From Pseudoduganella aquatica (GTDB lineage Bacteria; Pseudomonadota; Gammaproteobacteria; Burkholderiales; Burkholderiaceae_D), in NCBI RefSeq assembly GCF_009857595.1, contig NZ_WWCU01000001.1, positions 186,001-250,000 of the forward strand: 64,000 nucleotides of DNA. The letters run 5' to 3'. Made by a program: the position numbers and the translations under genes. Shown in pieces: positions 1 through 8,006 of this stretch. The notes under the pieces were generated by a model. That model worked only from the letters and a program-made list of their open reading frames with translations. It was not told the DNA's origin and searched no databases. How positions within the stretch are numbered: position 1 is the stretch's first letter; each line of letters begins with the position of its first letter.

Positions 1-1089
1 GTCGAATTCGTCGCTGTTGGCGGGCACCGCGACGGGCTGCGCCGCCACCTTGGGCTTGGCGTGCCGGCTGACCGGCGCGCCGTAGCTTTGCTTGCCCTGC
101 TGTGCGCCGATCACCGGCCAGCCGTCGGCGTTCCAGCGCATGGGCTGCAGGAACACGCGGCGGCCGTAGGAATCGGTGTCGGAAAAGTGCAGGAACCAGT
201 CTTCGCCGGACGGCGTGTCCACCCAGGCGCCCTGGTGCGGGCCGTTGATGGCGGTGTCGCCCTGGTCCATCACATTGCGCGCTTCGTAGGGGCCGTCTAT
301 GCGCTTGGCGCGGAACACGCCCTGCCAGCCGCCCTTGACGGAGCCGGACGGCGCAAACACGTAGTAGTAGCCGCCGCGCTTGTACAGCTTGGGGCCTTCG
401 GTGGTGAACCACGGCATCGGACCTTGCGAGGTCATGGCCTTGGGCAGCTTGTCGCCTTCGATGATGCGCACGCCGGCGTCCAGCGTCTGCGTGCCGTCCG
501 TCTTCATTTTCTTCAGCGTGATCACGTTGGCGAAGCCGGCGCGCGAGGCGGCGTAGCCGTGCACCAGCCAGGCCTGGCCATCGTCGTCCCAGAACGGCGC
601 GGGGTCGATGGCGCCCTTGGTGCTGTCCACCATCACCGGGGCCGTCCATGGTCCCTTGGGATCGGTCGCGCTCACCATGTAGATGCCGAAATCGGGGTCG
701 GGGTAGTAGATGTAGAACTTGCCGCCGTGGTGGCGGATGGCGGGTGCCCATACGCCGCCGCCGTGCCGGGGCGCCGCATGGTGGGCGGCGGGCACGTTCC
801 TGTCCAGCGCGTAGCCTATCAGCGTCCAGTTGACCAGGTCTTTGGAATGCAGCACCGGCAGGCCGGGGATATTGGTGAAGCTGGAAGCGGTCAGGTAGAA
901 ATCATCGCCAACGCGGACCACGTCGGGATCGGAGTAATCGCCGTTGAGCACGGGATTGATGTAGCTGCCGTCGCCCTGGTCCGGCACCCACACGCCAGGC
1001 GGCATGGGGGCCGCCGCCGGTGCGGCATGCGATGGAACGGCGATGGCGCAGCCGGCGGCGAACAGCAGGAAGGCAAAGTTGGTTCTCAA
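1..1089 (-). CDS. glycoside hydrolase family 43 protein, 3' end outside window
   Basis: The frame is open to the left edge, so the C-terminus is missing. The visible part begins with a signal peptide (MRTNFAFLLFAAGC...) and then the GH43 five-bladed propeller start, VLNGDYSDPDVVRVGDDFYL, where the Asp of SDPDV is the expected catalytic base. Later come VWAPAIRHHGGKFYIYY, DPAPFWDDDG and TEGPKLYKR, the usual GH43 landmarks for the second Asp and the acid Glu. The family cleaves xylan or arabinan side chains; the exact substrate cannot be read. No ATG is available in frame, so I take a TTG at 1089 just before the signal peptide. This start is uncertain. The product is probably secreted or periplasmic. 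Confidence 0.85.
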   Translation of the reverse strand, partial: MRTNFAFLLFAAGCAIAVPSHAAPAAAPMPPGVWVPDQGDGSYINPVLNGDYSDPDVVRVGDDFYLTASSFTNIPGLPVLHSKDLVNWTLIGYALDRNVPAAHHAAPRHGGGVWAPAIRHHGGKFYIYYPDPDFGIYMVSATDPKGPWTAPVMVDSTKGAIDPAPFWDDDGQAWLVHGYAASRAGFANVITLKKMKTDGTQTLDAGVRIIEGDKLPKAMTSQGPMPWFTTEGPKLYKRGGYYYVFAPSGSVKGGWQGVFRAKRIDGPYEARNVMDQGDTAINGPHQGAWVDTPSGEDWFLHFSDTDSYGRRVFLQPMRWNADGWPVIGAQQGKQSYGAPVSRHAKPKVAAQPVAVPANSDEFD

Positions 1090-1188
1090 AGAGGTCTCGC
1101 GTCCAGGGGTACATGATGGCAAAAATCATGATATGCGCAATCTTTCCCCCAGAACTCTCAACTTGATGACCAATTTGCCGCTGATCCC

Positions 1189-1983
1189 TTACATGCGGGG
1201 CACCCCGTCGCGGTTCACGGGGATGTATTCGCCGGGGGCGGCGGCGAGCTGGGTGCGGTGTTCCACGCCACGGTATTCATACGTCACGTCCCAGTACTGC
1301 GGCGTGGCGTTGGCCACGTTTTCGCAGCGGCGCACGTCCTGGCCGTAGGTGTTGTTGCTGCGTCCGGCGTTCGCGCCGACCGCGCCACCGGCCAGTGCGC
1401 CGCCCACGGTTGCAATGTCGCGCCCGGTGCCGCCGCCGATCTGGTGGCCCAGCACGCCGCCCAGGATGGCGCCGGCCAGCATGCCACCGGTATTGGGGCG
1501 GCTGTCCTGCACCTGCTGGCGTTCAACCCAGCAGCGCTGCTCGGGCGGTCCCACCACGGCGCGCACCGAGGTCACGCGCGCCTCGTAAGTGCGTTCGTTC
1601 GGGCGCTGGCGGTATTCGTAGCTGGCTTGCGGCAGCGGTGGCGGCGCTTCGTTTTGCGAGTAGCGGTTGCCGCGCACGGCGCGCACCGACGACACGCGGT
1701 CGTTCAGGCCCATGCCGGCTAGCGATTCGTAGCTGCCGCGCTTGAGGATGCGGCACTGGCCGCGGAAGCCGGCGTCTTCGCACACTTCCCAGCGGCCCTT
1801 CTCCACCACCACCGACGAGGCGCGGTCATTGAAGCCAACCCGGCGCAAGTCGTCCGAAGTGCTGGAGATGGACACTGCGCGGCCGCGCCAGCCCTCGTTC
1901 TGGTACAGCGTGATTTGAGCCATTGCTTGCCCGCCAAGCAGTAAGGTGCATGCCGCGAGCGTTGTTTTTAGTGGGAATTTCAT
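1189..1983 (-). CDS. beta/gamma-crystallin-like protein with glycine-zipper membrane domain
   Basis: 264 residues. A signal peptide ends at AMA (residue ~22). Residues ~23-105 hold two crystallin-type Greek-key motifs (ITLYQNEGWRGRAVSI..., WEVCEDAGFRGQCRIL...), each ending in a NDRASSV or NDRVSSV turn. A linker follows, and then residues ~165-210 form a glycine zipper (GGMLAGAILGGVLGHQIGGG...) like that of SlyB/17-kDa outer-membrane proteins. The C-terminal ~40 residues (YWDVTYEYRG) resemble the tail of those surface antigens. The likely site is the cell envelope. Crystallin domains often bind calcium, but no ligand set is proven here. It stands alone between the GH43 gene and a divergent kinase. 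Confidence 0.8.
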   Translation of the reverse strand: MKFPLKTTLAACTLLLGGQAMAQITLYQNEGWRGRAVSISSTSDDLRRVGFNDRASSVVVEKGRWEVCEDAGFRGQCRILKRGSYESLAGMGLNDRVSSVRAVRGNRYSQNEAPPPLPQASYEYRQRPNERTYEARVTSVRAVVGPPEQRCWVERQQVQDSRPNTGGMLAGAILGGVLGHQIGGGTGRDIATVGGALAGGAVGANAGRSNNTYGQDVRRCENVANATPQYWDVTYEYRGVEHRTQLAAAPGEYIPVNRDGVPRM

Positions 1984-2000
1984 GATGGTCTCCAGGTCGG

Positions 2001-2016
2001 CGGACTGAACAGTCCG
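2001..2016. promoter_or_regulatory. 16-bp palindrome upstream of crystallin-like gene
   Basis: CGGACTG and CAGTCCG are perfect 7-base arms around a 2-base centre, 18 bases ahead of the minus-strand start at 1983. It could be an operator or a short hairpin in the 5' leader; no regulator is assigned. Confidence 0.4.
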
Positions 2017-2068
2017 ATCTCATCAAAGTACGCGCTAACAAACAGTTGGTCTGTGCGGAAACGCTCTC

Positions 2069-2096
2069 TTGCCGTCAAAGGGGAATGCGTTATAGT
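2069..2096 (+). promoter_or_regulatory. sigma-70-like promoter for the propeller sensor kinase
   Basis: TTGCCG (2069-2074) and TATAGT (2091-2096) are separated by 16 bases and lie 39 bases before the ATG at 2135. They match the vegetative consensus reasonably well. The leader has no strong Shine-Dalgarno sequence. Confidence 0.5.
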
Positions 2097-2134
2097 GGTG
2101 AACGTAAAAAAACACCCCAGACAGTTCCCGTTTA

Positions 2135-5113
2135 ATGACTTCCCGCCTCCTGCGCTGCCTGGCACTCGTGCCCATGGCTGCGCTGCACTTGTACTGCCAC
2201 GCCGCAGCGACTTCGGCCCCCCTCCTCTCGGACTACACGCACAGCGCCTGGGGCGCCCTGCAAGGCGCACCGGTGGACGTGCTGAAGTTTGCCCAGGGCA
2301 AGGACGGCTGGCTTTGGATCGCCACCGCCACCGGCCTGTTCCGCTATGACGGCGCGCGCTTCGAGCGCACCGGCAGCGTGTACGGCCATCCTCTGCCTTC
2401 CAGCAATGTGCTCGGCCTGGCGGTCACCGGCGACGGCGCGGTGTGGGTGGGCTATCGCCTGGGCGGCGTGAGCGTATTCCGCAAAGGCGGCACGCGCACT
2501 TACACGGAGGCCGACGGGCTGCCGGCCGGCGCGGTGTTCCATATCGAGGCGGCGCCGGACGGCGCCATGTGGGTAGGCACGCGCGACGGCGCGGCGCGCC
2601 TGGCGCCGGGGGCGGACCGCTTCGAGCCCATGGGGGCCAATGTCAATCTGCCGACCCGGCGCGTGTACCAGATCCTGTTTGCCCGCGACGGCACGCAGTG
2701 GATGGGCACCATGTACGGCGCCTACTTCCGGCGGCCCGGCGAAAGCCGTTTCAGCCACGCCTGGCCGCGCACCATGCTCACCAGCATGGACGAAGGGCCG
2801 GACGGCAGCATCTGGGCGGTCGACACCGAGGCCAACTATTACCGGGTACGCACCAGCGAGCCCGCGCCGGGCGAGTCCATCAAGCCCGAGGAGAAGGGCA
2901 TCAGCATGCGTTTCGGCCGCGACGGCGGCATGTGGCTGCTGCAGCCGGACGGCGTGGAGCGCAAGCTGCAGCCGTCCGGACCCAGCGTGCCTGCGCAGCG
3001 CCTGACGCAGCAGAACGGCATCAGTGGCCCCTTGCCGCAGTCGACCTTCCAGGACCGCGAGGGCAATCTGTGGATAGGCACGTCCACCGGGCTGGACCGG
3101 CTGCGTCCCAATCGCCTGAAGATCTTGCAGGTGGAGGGGCAGTTCGACCATCCCGGCTTGCTGCCGGGACCGGACGGCGATGTCTGGATCGGCGACTACG
3201 TCGGCGACGTGCGCAGCTTCACCGCAGAGGGGATGAAGAAAGTCGAGCTGAAAGCCATGCTATCGGCCAGCCACTGGGCGCCGGACGGCGTGCTCTGGCT
3301 GGGCAACGAAAAAGGCCTGCACCGCCGCGCGCCGGACGGCAGCATGACGCAGCTCGCGCCGCCCGACGGCGTGGCCGGGCTGGACCCGCAAGCCCTGCAG
3401 CAGGACCGCAGCGGCGCGCTGTGGGCGTCGTTCTCCGGCGGCGGCCTGTTCAAGCGCGTGGGCGGGCAGTGGATCAGGGAAGGCGGCTTGCGCGGCTTTC
3501 CCAAGGAGCTGACGACGGCCATGGCCATGGACGGCCAGGGTACGCTGTGGTTCGGCCATGCGCGCAACAGCATCAGCCTGGTGGCGGAGCGGCAGCAGGA
3601 CGGCGCGGTGCGGCGCCTGGGCGCGGAGCAAGGCCTGGAGCTGGGCACGGTGCTGCAGCTGTACCGCGACGGCGAGCTGATGTGGGCCGGCGGCGAAGAC
3701 GGCGTGGCCCTGTACCGTGCCGGCCGCTTCGCAGCGCTGCGCGGGGAGCGGGGCGAGACATTCCGGGGCGTCTCCGGCATCGTCCGCCTGCCCGGCGGCG
3801 ACCTGTGGCTGCACGGCGCGGACGGCCTCTACCATGTGGACGCGGCCAGCGTCGCGGCGTGGCTGAATCAGCCGGACCAGGCCGTGCGTTTCGAGCGCTT
3901 CGACGCGCTGGACGGCCTGCAAGGCCACGCCGCCCAGCTGCGCCCCGTTCCGTCGCTGATACGCGGGCCGGACGGCCTGCTGTGGCTGGCCACTTCCGGC
4001 GCCATCGCCACGCTGGACCCGGCGCACATCCGCCGCAATCCCTTGCCGCCGCCGGTGCAGGTGCACACGCTGGTGGCGGACGGCGTGCGCTACGCCACCG
4101 ATGGCGCGGGCTCGGCTCCGGTGCGCCTGCCGCAGGGCAGCAAAAGCCTGCAGATCGCCTTCACGGCGCTGAGCCTGTCCATGCCGGAGCGCGTGCGCTT
4201 CCGCTACCGCCTGGCCGGCGTGGACGACGGCTGGCAGGAACCGGTGGGCCGGCGCGAGGCCTACTACACCAACCTGGCCCCCGGCAACTACCGCTTCGAG
4301 GTCACGGCCGCCAACGAGGACGGCGTCTGGAACAAGGACGGCGCCGCGCTGGAGATCCATATTCCGCCTGGCTTCCTGCAAACGCCGTGGTTCAAGCTGC
4401 TGCTGGCGCTGGGCGCCGGCCTGCTGCTGTATGGCGCCTACGTGCTGCGCATCCGCAACCTGACGCAGCGCATGAAGGAGCGCTTGCAGGAGCGGCTGGC
4501 GGAACGTTCGCGCATCGCCAGATCGCTGCACGACACGCTGCTCCAGAGCGTGCAGGGCCTGATCATGTCCTTCCACGCCCATGCCCACCTGCTGCCGCAG
4601 GGCACGCGTGAGCGCGAGCGCCTGGACCAGACGCTCAACCTGGCGGACCAGCTGCTGGTGGAGGGCCGCGACCAGATCATGGACCTGCGCGCATCGGCCT
4701 CGCCGGAAGAATTGGGCCTGGCCCTGGAGCAGTTCGGCAAAGGCCTGGCCGAACACCGCGCGCACCGTTTCGAGGCGCGCGTGAGCGAGAAATGCCGGCC
4801 CTTGCAGCTGCGCGTGCACGACGAGATTTATGCCATCGCGCGCGAGGCGCTGTTCAACGCCTCGCGTTATGCGGAGGCGGCGAACATTGTGCTGGAGCTG
4901 GACTATGCGCCGCAGGCCCTTACGCTGCGCGTACGCGACGACGGGCGCGGCCTGGATGAGGACGTGGCGAAAGCCGGCCACCGCCCCGGCCACTGGGGCC
5001 TGGTCGGCATGCGCGAACGCGCCGCCAGCATCGGCGCCGCGCTGCGCATCGACAGCAGCCCCGGCGGCGGGACCGTGATCGAAGTGACCGTGCCGGCGAA
5101 ACTGGCATACTAG
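2135..5113 (+). CDS. beta-propeller sensor histidine kinase (NarL-type)
   Basis: 992 residues. A signal peptide (residues 1-25) is followed by ~600 residues of two-component-propeller repeats with recurring GxLWxGT/DGxxWxG words, a Y_Y_Y domain (~690-745, ending GNYRFEVTAANEDGVW), one membrane helix (~755-775, LLLALGAGLLLYGAYVLRI), a HisKA_3 dimerisation helix and a HATPase domain. The phospho-acceptor is His799 in RIARSLHDTLLQ. The N box (REALFNASRYA) and G1 box (DDGRGLD) are intact. The periplasmic propeller should bind a ligand, often a sugar oligomer in this class, and relay it to a LuxR-type response regulator. No such regulator is adjacent, so the kinase is an orphan here. Confidence 0.9.
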   Translation: MTSRLLRCLALVPMAALHLYCHAAATSAPLLSDYTHSAWGALQGAPVDVLKFAQGKDGWLWIATATGLFRYDGARFERTGSVYGHPLPSSNVLGLAVTGDGAVWVGYRLGGVSVFRKGGTRTYTEADGLPAGAVFHIEAAPDGAMWVGTRDGAARLAPGADRFEPMGANVNLPTRRVYQILFARDGTQWMGTMYGAYFRRPGESRFSHAWPRTMLTSMDEGPDGSIWAVDTEANYYRVRTSEPAPGESIKPEEKGISMRFGRDGGMWLLQPDGVERKLQPSGPSVPAQRLTQQNGISGPLPQSTFQDREGNLWIGTSTGLDRLRPNRLKILQVEGQFDHPGLLPGPDGDVWIGDYVGDVRSFTAEGMKKVELKAMLSASHWAPDGVLWLGNEKGLHRRAPDGSMTQLAPPDGVAGLDPQALQQDRSGALWASFSGGGLFKRVGGQWIREGGLRGFPKELTTAMAMDGQGTLWFGHARNSISLVAERQQDGAVRRLGAEQGLELGTVLQLYRDGELMWAGGEDGVALYRAGRFAALRGERGETFRGVSGIVRLPGGDLWLHGADGLYHVDAASVAAWLNQPDQAVRFERFDALDGLQGHAAQLRPVPSLIRGPDGLLWLATSGAIATLDPAHIRRNPLPPPVQVHTLVADGVRYATDGAGSAPVRLPQGSKSLQIAFTALSLSMPERVRFRYRLAGVDDGWQEPVGRREAYYTNLAPGNYRFEVTAANEDGVWNKDGAALEIHIPPGFLQTPWFKLLLALGAGLLLYGAYVLRIRNLTQRMKERLQERLAERSRIARSLHDTLLQSVQGLIMSFHAHAHLLPQGTRERERLDQTLNLADQLLVEGRDQIMDLRASASPEELGLALEQFGKGLAEHRAHRFEARVSEKCRPLQLRVHDEIYAIAREALFNASRYAEAANIVLELDYAPQALTLRVRDDGRGLDEDVAKAGHRPGHWGLVGMRERAASIGAALRIDSSPGGGTVIEVTVPAKLAY

Positions 5114-5134
5114 GAAAATTAACCGGAGGCAGCC

Positions 5135-5401
5135 ATGAGCGCATCGACAGAATACATTCCCGTCAGCTGCGAGTTCCACGACAGGCTGGAGGATCTGGCC
5201 ACCTTGCGCAAGCAGGCCAGCATCAGCTTTGTCGACGACGGCGGTGCGCAGCAGCAGCGCAGCGCCGTCATCAAGGACGTCTTCGCCCGCGAAGGCGCCG
5301 ACTACCTGACGCTGAGTTCGGGCGAAACGGTCCGGCTGGACCGCCTGGTCGAAGTCGACGGCTACAAGCTGGCCGACTTCCCTCCGGACTGCGCAATTTA
5401 G
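5135..5401 (+). CDS. rof: Rho-binding antiterminator (Rof/YaeO family)
   Basis: 88 residues. YIPVSCEFHDRLEDLA at the N-terminus, the central VFAREGADYLTLSSGE and the final VRLDRLVEVDG follow the Rof/YaeO pattern, an Sm-like fold that binds Rho and blocks its RNA-binding site. The length matches the family (about 85). A good Shine-Dalgarno (GGAGG) lies 7 bases before the ATG. The gene starts 21 bases after the sensor-kinase stop and may be cotranscribed, although no functional link is known. The assignment rests on motif resemblance only. Confidence 0.72.
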   Translation: MSASTEYIPVSCEFHDRLEDLATLRKQASISFVDDGGAQQQRSAVIKDVFAREGADYLTLSSGETVRLDRLVEVDGYKLADFPPDCAI

Positions 5402-5488
5402 TCCGCTAGCGCCCGCGCACATCAAGTCGCCTGAGCCGTTATTAAACGAAGTAGCAGTTTGGAATCGGTACAACTGAGTATTTGTAGG

Positions 5489-5510
5489 AATATACAAAAT
5501 CTTGTATATT
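5489..5510. promoter_or_regulatory. inverted-repeat operator of toxin-antitoxin operon
   Basis: AATATACAA (5489-5497) and TTGTATATT (5502-5510) are perfect 9-base arms around AATC, ending 6 bases before the toxin ATG. This is the expected place for autoregulation by the downstream XRE antitoxin or the complex. The AT-rich word also contains likely -10 sequence. Confidence 0.7.
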
Positions 5511-5516
5511 TGTGCC

Positions 5517-5873
5517 ATGGCAGATTCGACAAAACTTGCGCCCAAGCCAGTAGAGTTTCGTGGCAGTTCTCTTGATGATTTGCGCGCATTCCCAACCGCC
5601 GCCAAACGTGAGGCCGGCCACCAGATTGACCTCGTGCAGAACGGAAAGGAGCCAGATGACTGGAAGCCCATGGCAACCACCGTCGGACCTGGCGCCAAGG
5701 AAATACGCATTCGAGATGAAGCTGGGGCATTCCGGGTGATTTATGTGGCAAAGTTCGACGACGCTATCTACGTGCTGCACTGCTTCCAGAAGAAAACTGA
5801 ACAAACCAGTAAGCACGATATTGCTTTGGCCGATAAACGCTACCGTGATTTGAAGAAGGAGTTGGGGAAATGA
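5517..5873 (+). CDS. RelE/HigB-like toxin (phage Gp49-like family)
   Basis: 118 residues from the ATG at 5517. A TTG 15 bases upstream is in frame but lies inside the operator, so I reject it. Landmarks of the Gp49/HigB toxin family are LDDLRAFPTAAKREAGHQIDLVQNG, the W-K-P turn, IRDEAGAFRVIYVAKFDDAIYVLHCFQKK and the C-terminal KHDIALADKRYRDLKKE. Members are RelE-fold ribosome-dependent mRNA interferases. Toxin before antitoxin is the HigBA order. Base composition is clearly less GC-rich than the neighbours, which points to acquisition. The stop overlaps the antitoxin start by 4 bases. Confidence 0.88.
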   Translation: MADSTKLAPKPVEFRGSSLDDLRAFPTAAKREAGHQIDLVQNGKEPDDWKPMATTVGPGAKEIRIRDEAGAFRVIYVAKFDDAIYVLHCFQKKTEQTSKHDIALADKRYRDLKKELGK

Positions 5874-6151
5874 CCACTAATCGTTTTGCAAGCGTCTGGG
5901 ATGCAATTGAAGACACGCCGGAAGATGCTGAGAACATGAAGGTTCGTTCTCAATTGATGGTGCAGCTGAAAAGCTACATCACTAAATCCGGACTGAATCA
6001 AAGCGACGCTGCTAAGGTTTTTGGCATCACTCAGCCTCGGGTATCCGATCTGATGCGCGGCAAGATCAATCTGTTCGGGATAGATGCGTTGGTGAATATG
6101 GCTGCCAAAGCGGGTCTGCGCGTCGAATTCCAACTGCGGGACGCAGCGTAA
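5870..6151 (+). CDS. XRE-family antitoxin (HigA-like)
   Basis: 93 residues with one helix-turn-helix (residues ~42-75: SGLNQSDAAKVFGITQPRVSDLMRGK). It is translationally coupled to the toxin through an ATGA overlap. It should neutralise the toxin and, through its HTH, repress the operon at the inverted repeat upstream. The C-terminus (LVNMAAKAGLRVEFQLRDAA) is short, as in the HigA2/MqsA-independent XRE antitoxins paired with Gp49-like toxins. Confidence 0.88.
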   Translation: MTTNRFASVWDAIEDTPEDAENMKVRSQLMVQLKSYITKSGLNQSDAAKVFGITQPRVSDLMRGKINLFGIDALVNMAAKAGLRVEFQLRDAA

Positions 6152-6184
6152 AAAGCGCATCAGATTGAATCCGATACGCTTTTT
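6150..6184. terminator. bidirectional terminator between antitoxin and epoxide hydrolase
   Basis: AAAAAGCG and CGCTTTTT form the base of a hairpin with an inner ATC/GAT pairing. A T-run follows on the plus strand and an A-run precedes it, so it can serve both converging genes. It overlaps the antitoxin stop codon. Confidence 0.75.
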
Positions 6185-6192
6185 ATCACATC

Positions 6193-7473
6193 TTACTTCC
6201 GCAGCGAACGGAAGGCGGCGCGCACTTCCTCGGTGAACAGCGCCGGCTGTTCCCAGGCTGCGAAGTGGCCGCCCTTGTCCAGCTTGTTGTAGTAGACCAG
6301 GTTCGGGTAGGCGCGCTCGGCCCAGCTTTTCGGCGGCTGGTACAGCTCGTCCGGGAACACGCTCACCGCCGCCGGGATCTTCACGCCCTTGACGGCGAAG
6401 AAGGGATGCTTGTTTTCCCAGTAGTAGCGGGACGCGGACACGGCCGTGTTGGTCAGCCAGTACAGCGTGATGTTGTCCAGCACGTCGTCGCGGCTCAGGC
6501 CTTCGGTCTGGCCGTTGAACACGCGGGCGATCAGCTTCTGGCTCGGCACGTCGTGGTCCAGCAGGAAGGCCGCCAGGCCCACCGGCGAGTCCGTCAGGCC
6601 GGTCAGGGTCTGCGGGCGGGACGCCATCAGGCGGGCGTAGCCCACGTGGTCGTACACAAAGCTCAGCTGCTCGGTGGCGGCTTTTTCTTCCGCCGTCAGG
6701 GGCTGGCCGGCCGGCAGCGGGTTGCCCGCCCACAGCGCCTTGTCGATATCGACCGGCACCGCGCCGGCCATATTGGTGTGGATGCCGATCAGTCCCGCCG
6801 GTGCTTGCACCGCCATCAGGTCGGTCACGATGGCGCCCCAGTCGCCGCCCTGCGCCGCGTATTTCTTGTAGTCCAGGCGCTTCATCAGTTCAGCCCAGGC
6901 TTTCGCGGTGCGGTCCGGACCCCAGCCCGTTTCGGTCGGCTTGCCCGAGTAGCCGTGCCCCGGAAGCGAAGGAATGACCACGTCGAACGCGTCTTCCGCC
7001 TTGCCGCCGTGCGCGGTTGGATTGACCAGCGGATCGATGATCTTCAGCTGTTCCACCACCGAACCGGGCCAGCCGTGCGTGATAATCAGCGGCAGCGCGT
7101 TCTTGTGCTTGGAGCGCACGTGGATGAAGTGGATGTCCACGCCGTCTATCCTGGTCACGTACTGCGGCAGCGCGTTCAGCCGGGCTTCGACCTTGCGCCA
7201 GTCGTAGCTGTTGGCCCAGTAGGTGGCCAGCGACTGGACGGTGGCCAGCTGCACGCCTTGCGTGTTGTCCGGCACGGTTTCGCGGTCCGGCCAGCGGGTG
7301 GCTTTGATGCGCTCGCGCAGGTCGGCCAGCTGGGCTTCCGGCACGTCGATATGGAAGGGGCGGATTTCGCTGCCGCCGGTGGCGGCGCGGGCGAAGCCGG
7401 GCGTGATGGAGAAGGCTGCTGCGACGGCGAGGCTGGCGGCGGCGGCCTGGATAAAGTTGCGGCGGTTGCTCAT
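6193..7473 (-). CDS. epoxide hydrolase-like alpha/beta hydrolase, Tat-exported
   Basis: 426 residues from the ATG at 7473, chosen because GGAG lies 7 bases upstream; an in-frame GTG 12 bases earlier is weaker. The N-terminus SNRRNFIQAAAASLAVAAA is Tat-like. Residues ~40-150 are the epoxide hydrolase N domain (RPFHIDVPEAQLADLRERI). The hydrolase core has the HGWPGS oxyanion motif, the nucleophile Asp in QGGDWGAIV and the catalytic His in KGGHFAAWEQP. The family opens epoxides to diols. It follows the two Ohr genes with a 12-base gap, so it is probably cotranscribed with them and may be part of an oxidant-detoxification unit. Confidence 0.87.
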   Translation of the reverse strand: MSNRRNFIQAAAASLAVAAAFSITPGFARAATGGSEIRPFHIDVPEAQLADLRERIKATRWPDRETVPDNTQGVQLATVQSLATYWANSYDWRKVEARLNALPQYVTRIDGVDIHFIHVRSKHKNALPLIITHGWPGSVVEQLKIIDPLVNPTAHGGKAEDAFDVVIPSLPGHGYSGKPTETGWGPDRTAKAWAELMKRLDYKKYAAQGGDWGAIVTDLMAVQAPAGLIGIHTNMAGAVPVDIDKALWAGNPLPAGQPLTAEEKAATEQLSFVYDHVGYARLMASRPQTLTGLTDSPVGLAAFLLDHDVPSQKLIARVFNGQTEGLSRDDVLDNITLYWLTNTAVSASRYYWENKHPFFAVKGVKIPAAVSVFPDELYQPPKSWAERAYPNLVYYNKLDKGGHFAAWEQPALFTEEVRAAFRSLRK

Positions 7474-7485
7474 GAGGTTCTCCAC

Positions 7486-7941
7486 TTAAGCGGTAATGGC
7501 GGTCAGCACGACGTCGATATTGCCCTTGGTGGCTTTCGAGTAAGGGCACATTGCGTCTGCGCCGTGGGCGATCTGGTCGGCCAGGTCCTGGGCGATCCCG
7601 GGTGCGAACAGGGTGATGCGGGCCTGGATGAAGTACTCATTGCCGCCCAGGCCCAGGTCCACTTCGATTTCCACTGCGGTGTCGGCCGGCAGGGCCACTT
7701 TCAGCTGCTTGGCGACGATGCCGACAGCGCCGCTGTAGCAAGCGGACCAGGCGCCGGCGAACAGCTGCTCGGCGGTCGGATGGGCTTCGATGGCTGCGAA
7801 GCGGTGTTCGCGGACGCCCGGGCTGCCGGGGGCGGTCAGGTGGATGTCCAGCTGGCCTTCGTGGTTGCCGGAGAAGATGGCGGCGTCGGTGCCGGTGGTG
7901 CGGGTTTTGCCGGTCATCAGGACTTTAGTGATGTTGCTCAT
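7486..7941 (-). CDS. ohr: organic hydroperoxide resistance protein, Ohr copy 1
   Basis: 151 residues of the Ohr/OsmC family. The peroxidatic Cys68 in WSACYS and the resolving Cys132 in MCPYSKATKGNIDV are both present, and TRTTG near the N-terminus is conserved. Ohr reduces organic and lipid hydroperoxides using lipoyl proteins, so the lipA/lipB genes elsewhere in the window may be biochemically relevant. A clear AAGGA ribosome site precedes the ATG. The neighbour upstream is a near-identical copy. Its own promoter region carries the recurrent ATCGnATGCGAT operator word. Confidence 0.94.
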   Translation of the reverse strand: MSNITKVLMTGKTRTTGTDAAIFSGNHEGQLDIHLTAPGSPGVREHRFAAIEAHPTAEQLFAGAWSACYSGAVGIVAKQLKVALPADTAVEIEVDLGLGGNEYFIQARITLFAPGIAQDLADQIAHGADAMCPYSKATKGNIDVVLTAITA

Positions 7942-7966
7942 GATATTTCCTTTTAAGATTGTTTGG

Positions 7967-7991
7967 CGTATACGTTTTTATCGTATGCGAT
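7967..7991. promoter_or_regulatory. OhrR-type operator ahead of ohr copy 1
   Basis: CGTATACG (7967-7974, a perfect 8-base palindrome) and ATCGTATGCGAT (7980-7991) lie in the 65-base gap between the two ohr genes, 26-50 bases before the copy-1 start. The 11-base core TCGTATGCGAT recurs twice before copy 2 and, with one mismatch, before a distant OhrR-like gene. Confidence 0.6.
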
Positions 7992-8006
7992 ATTTAAGAT
8001 AAAGTA

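Noticed and set aside
5502..5516. Upstream TTG start of the HigB-like toxin
   Set aside because: It falls inside the inverted-repeat operator; the ATG at 5517 gives the family's normal length.
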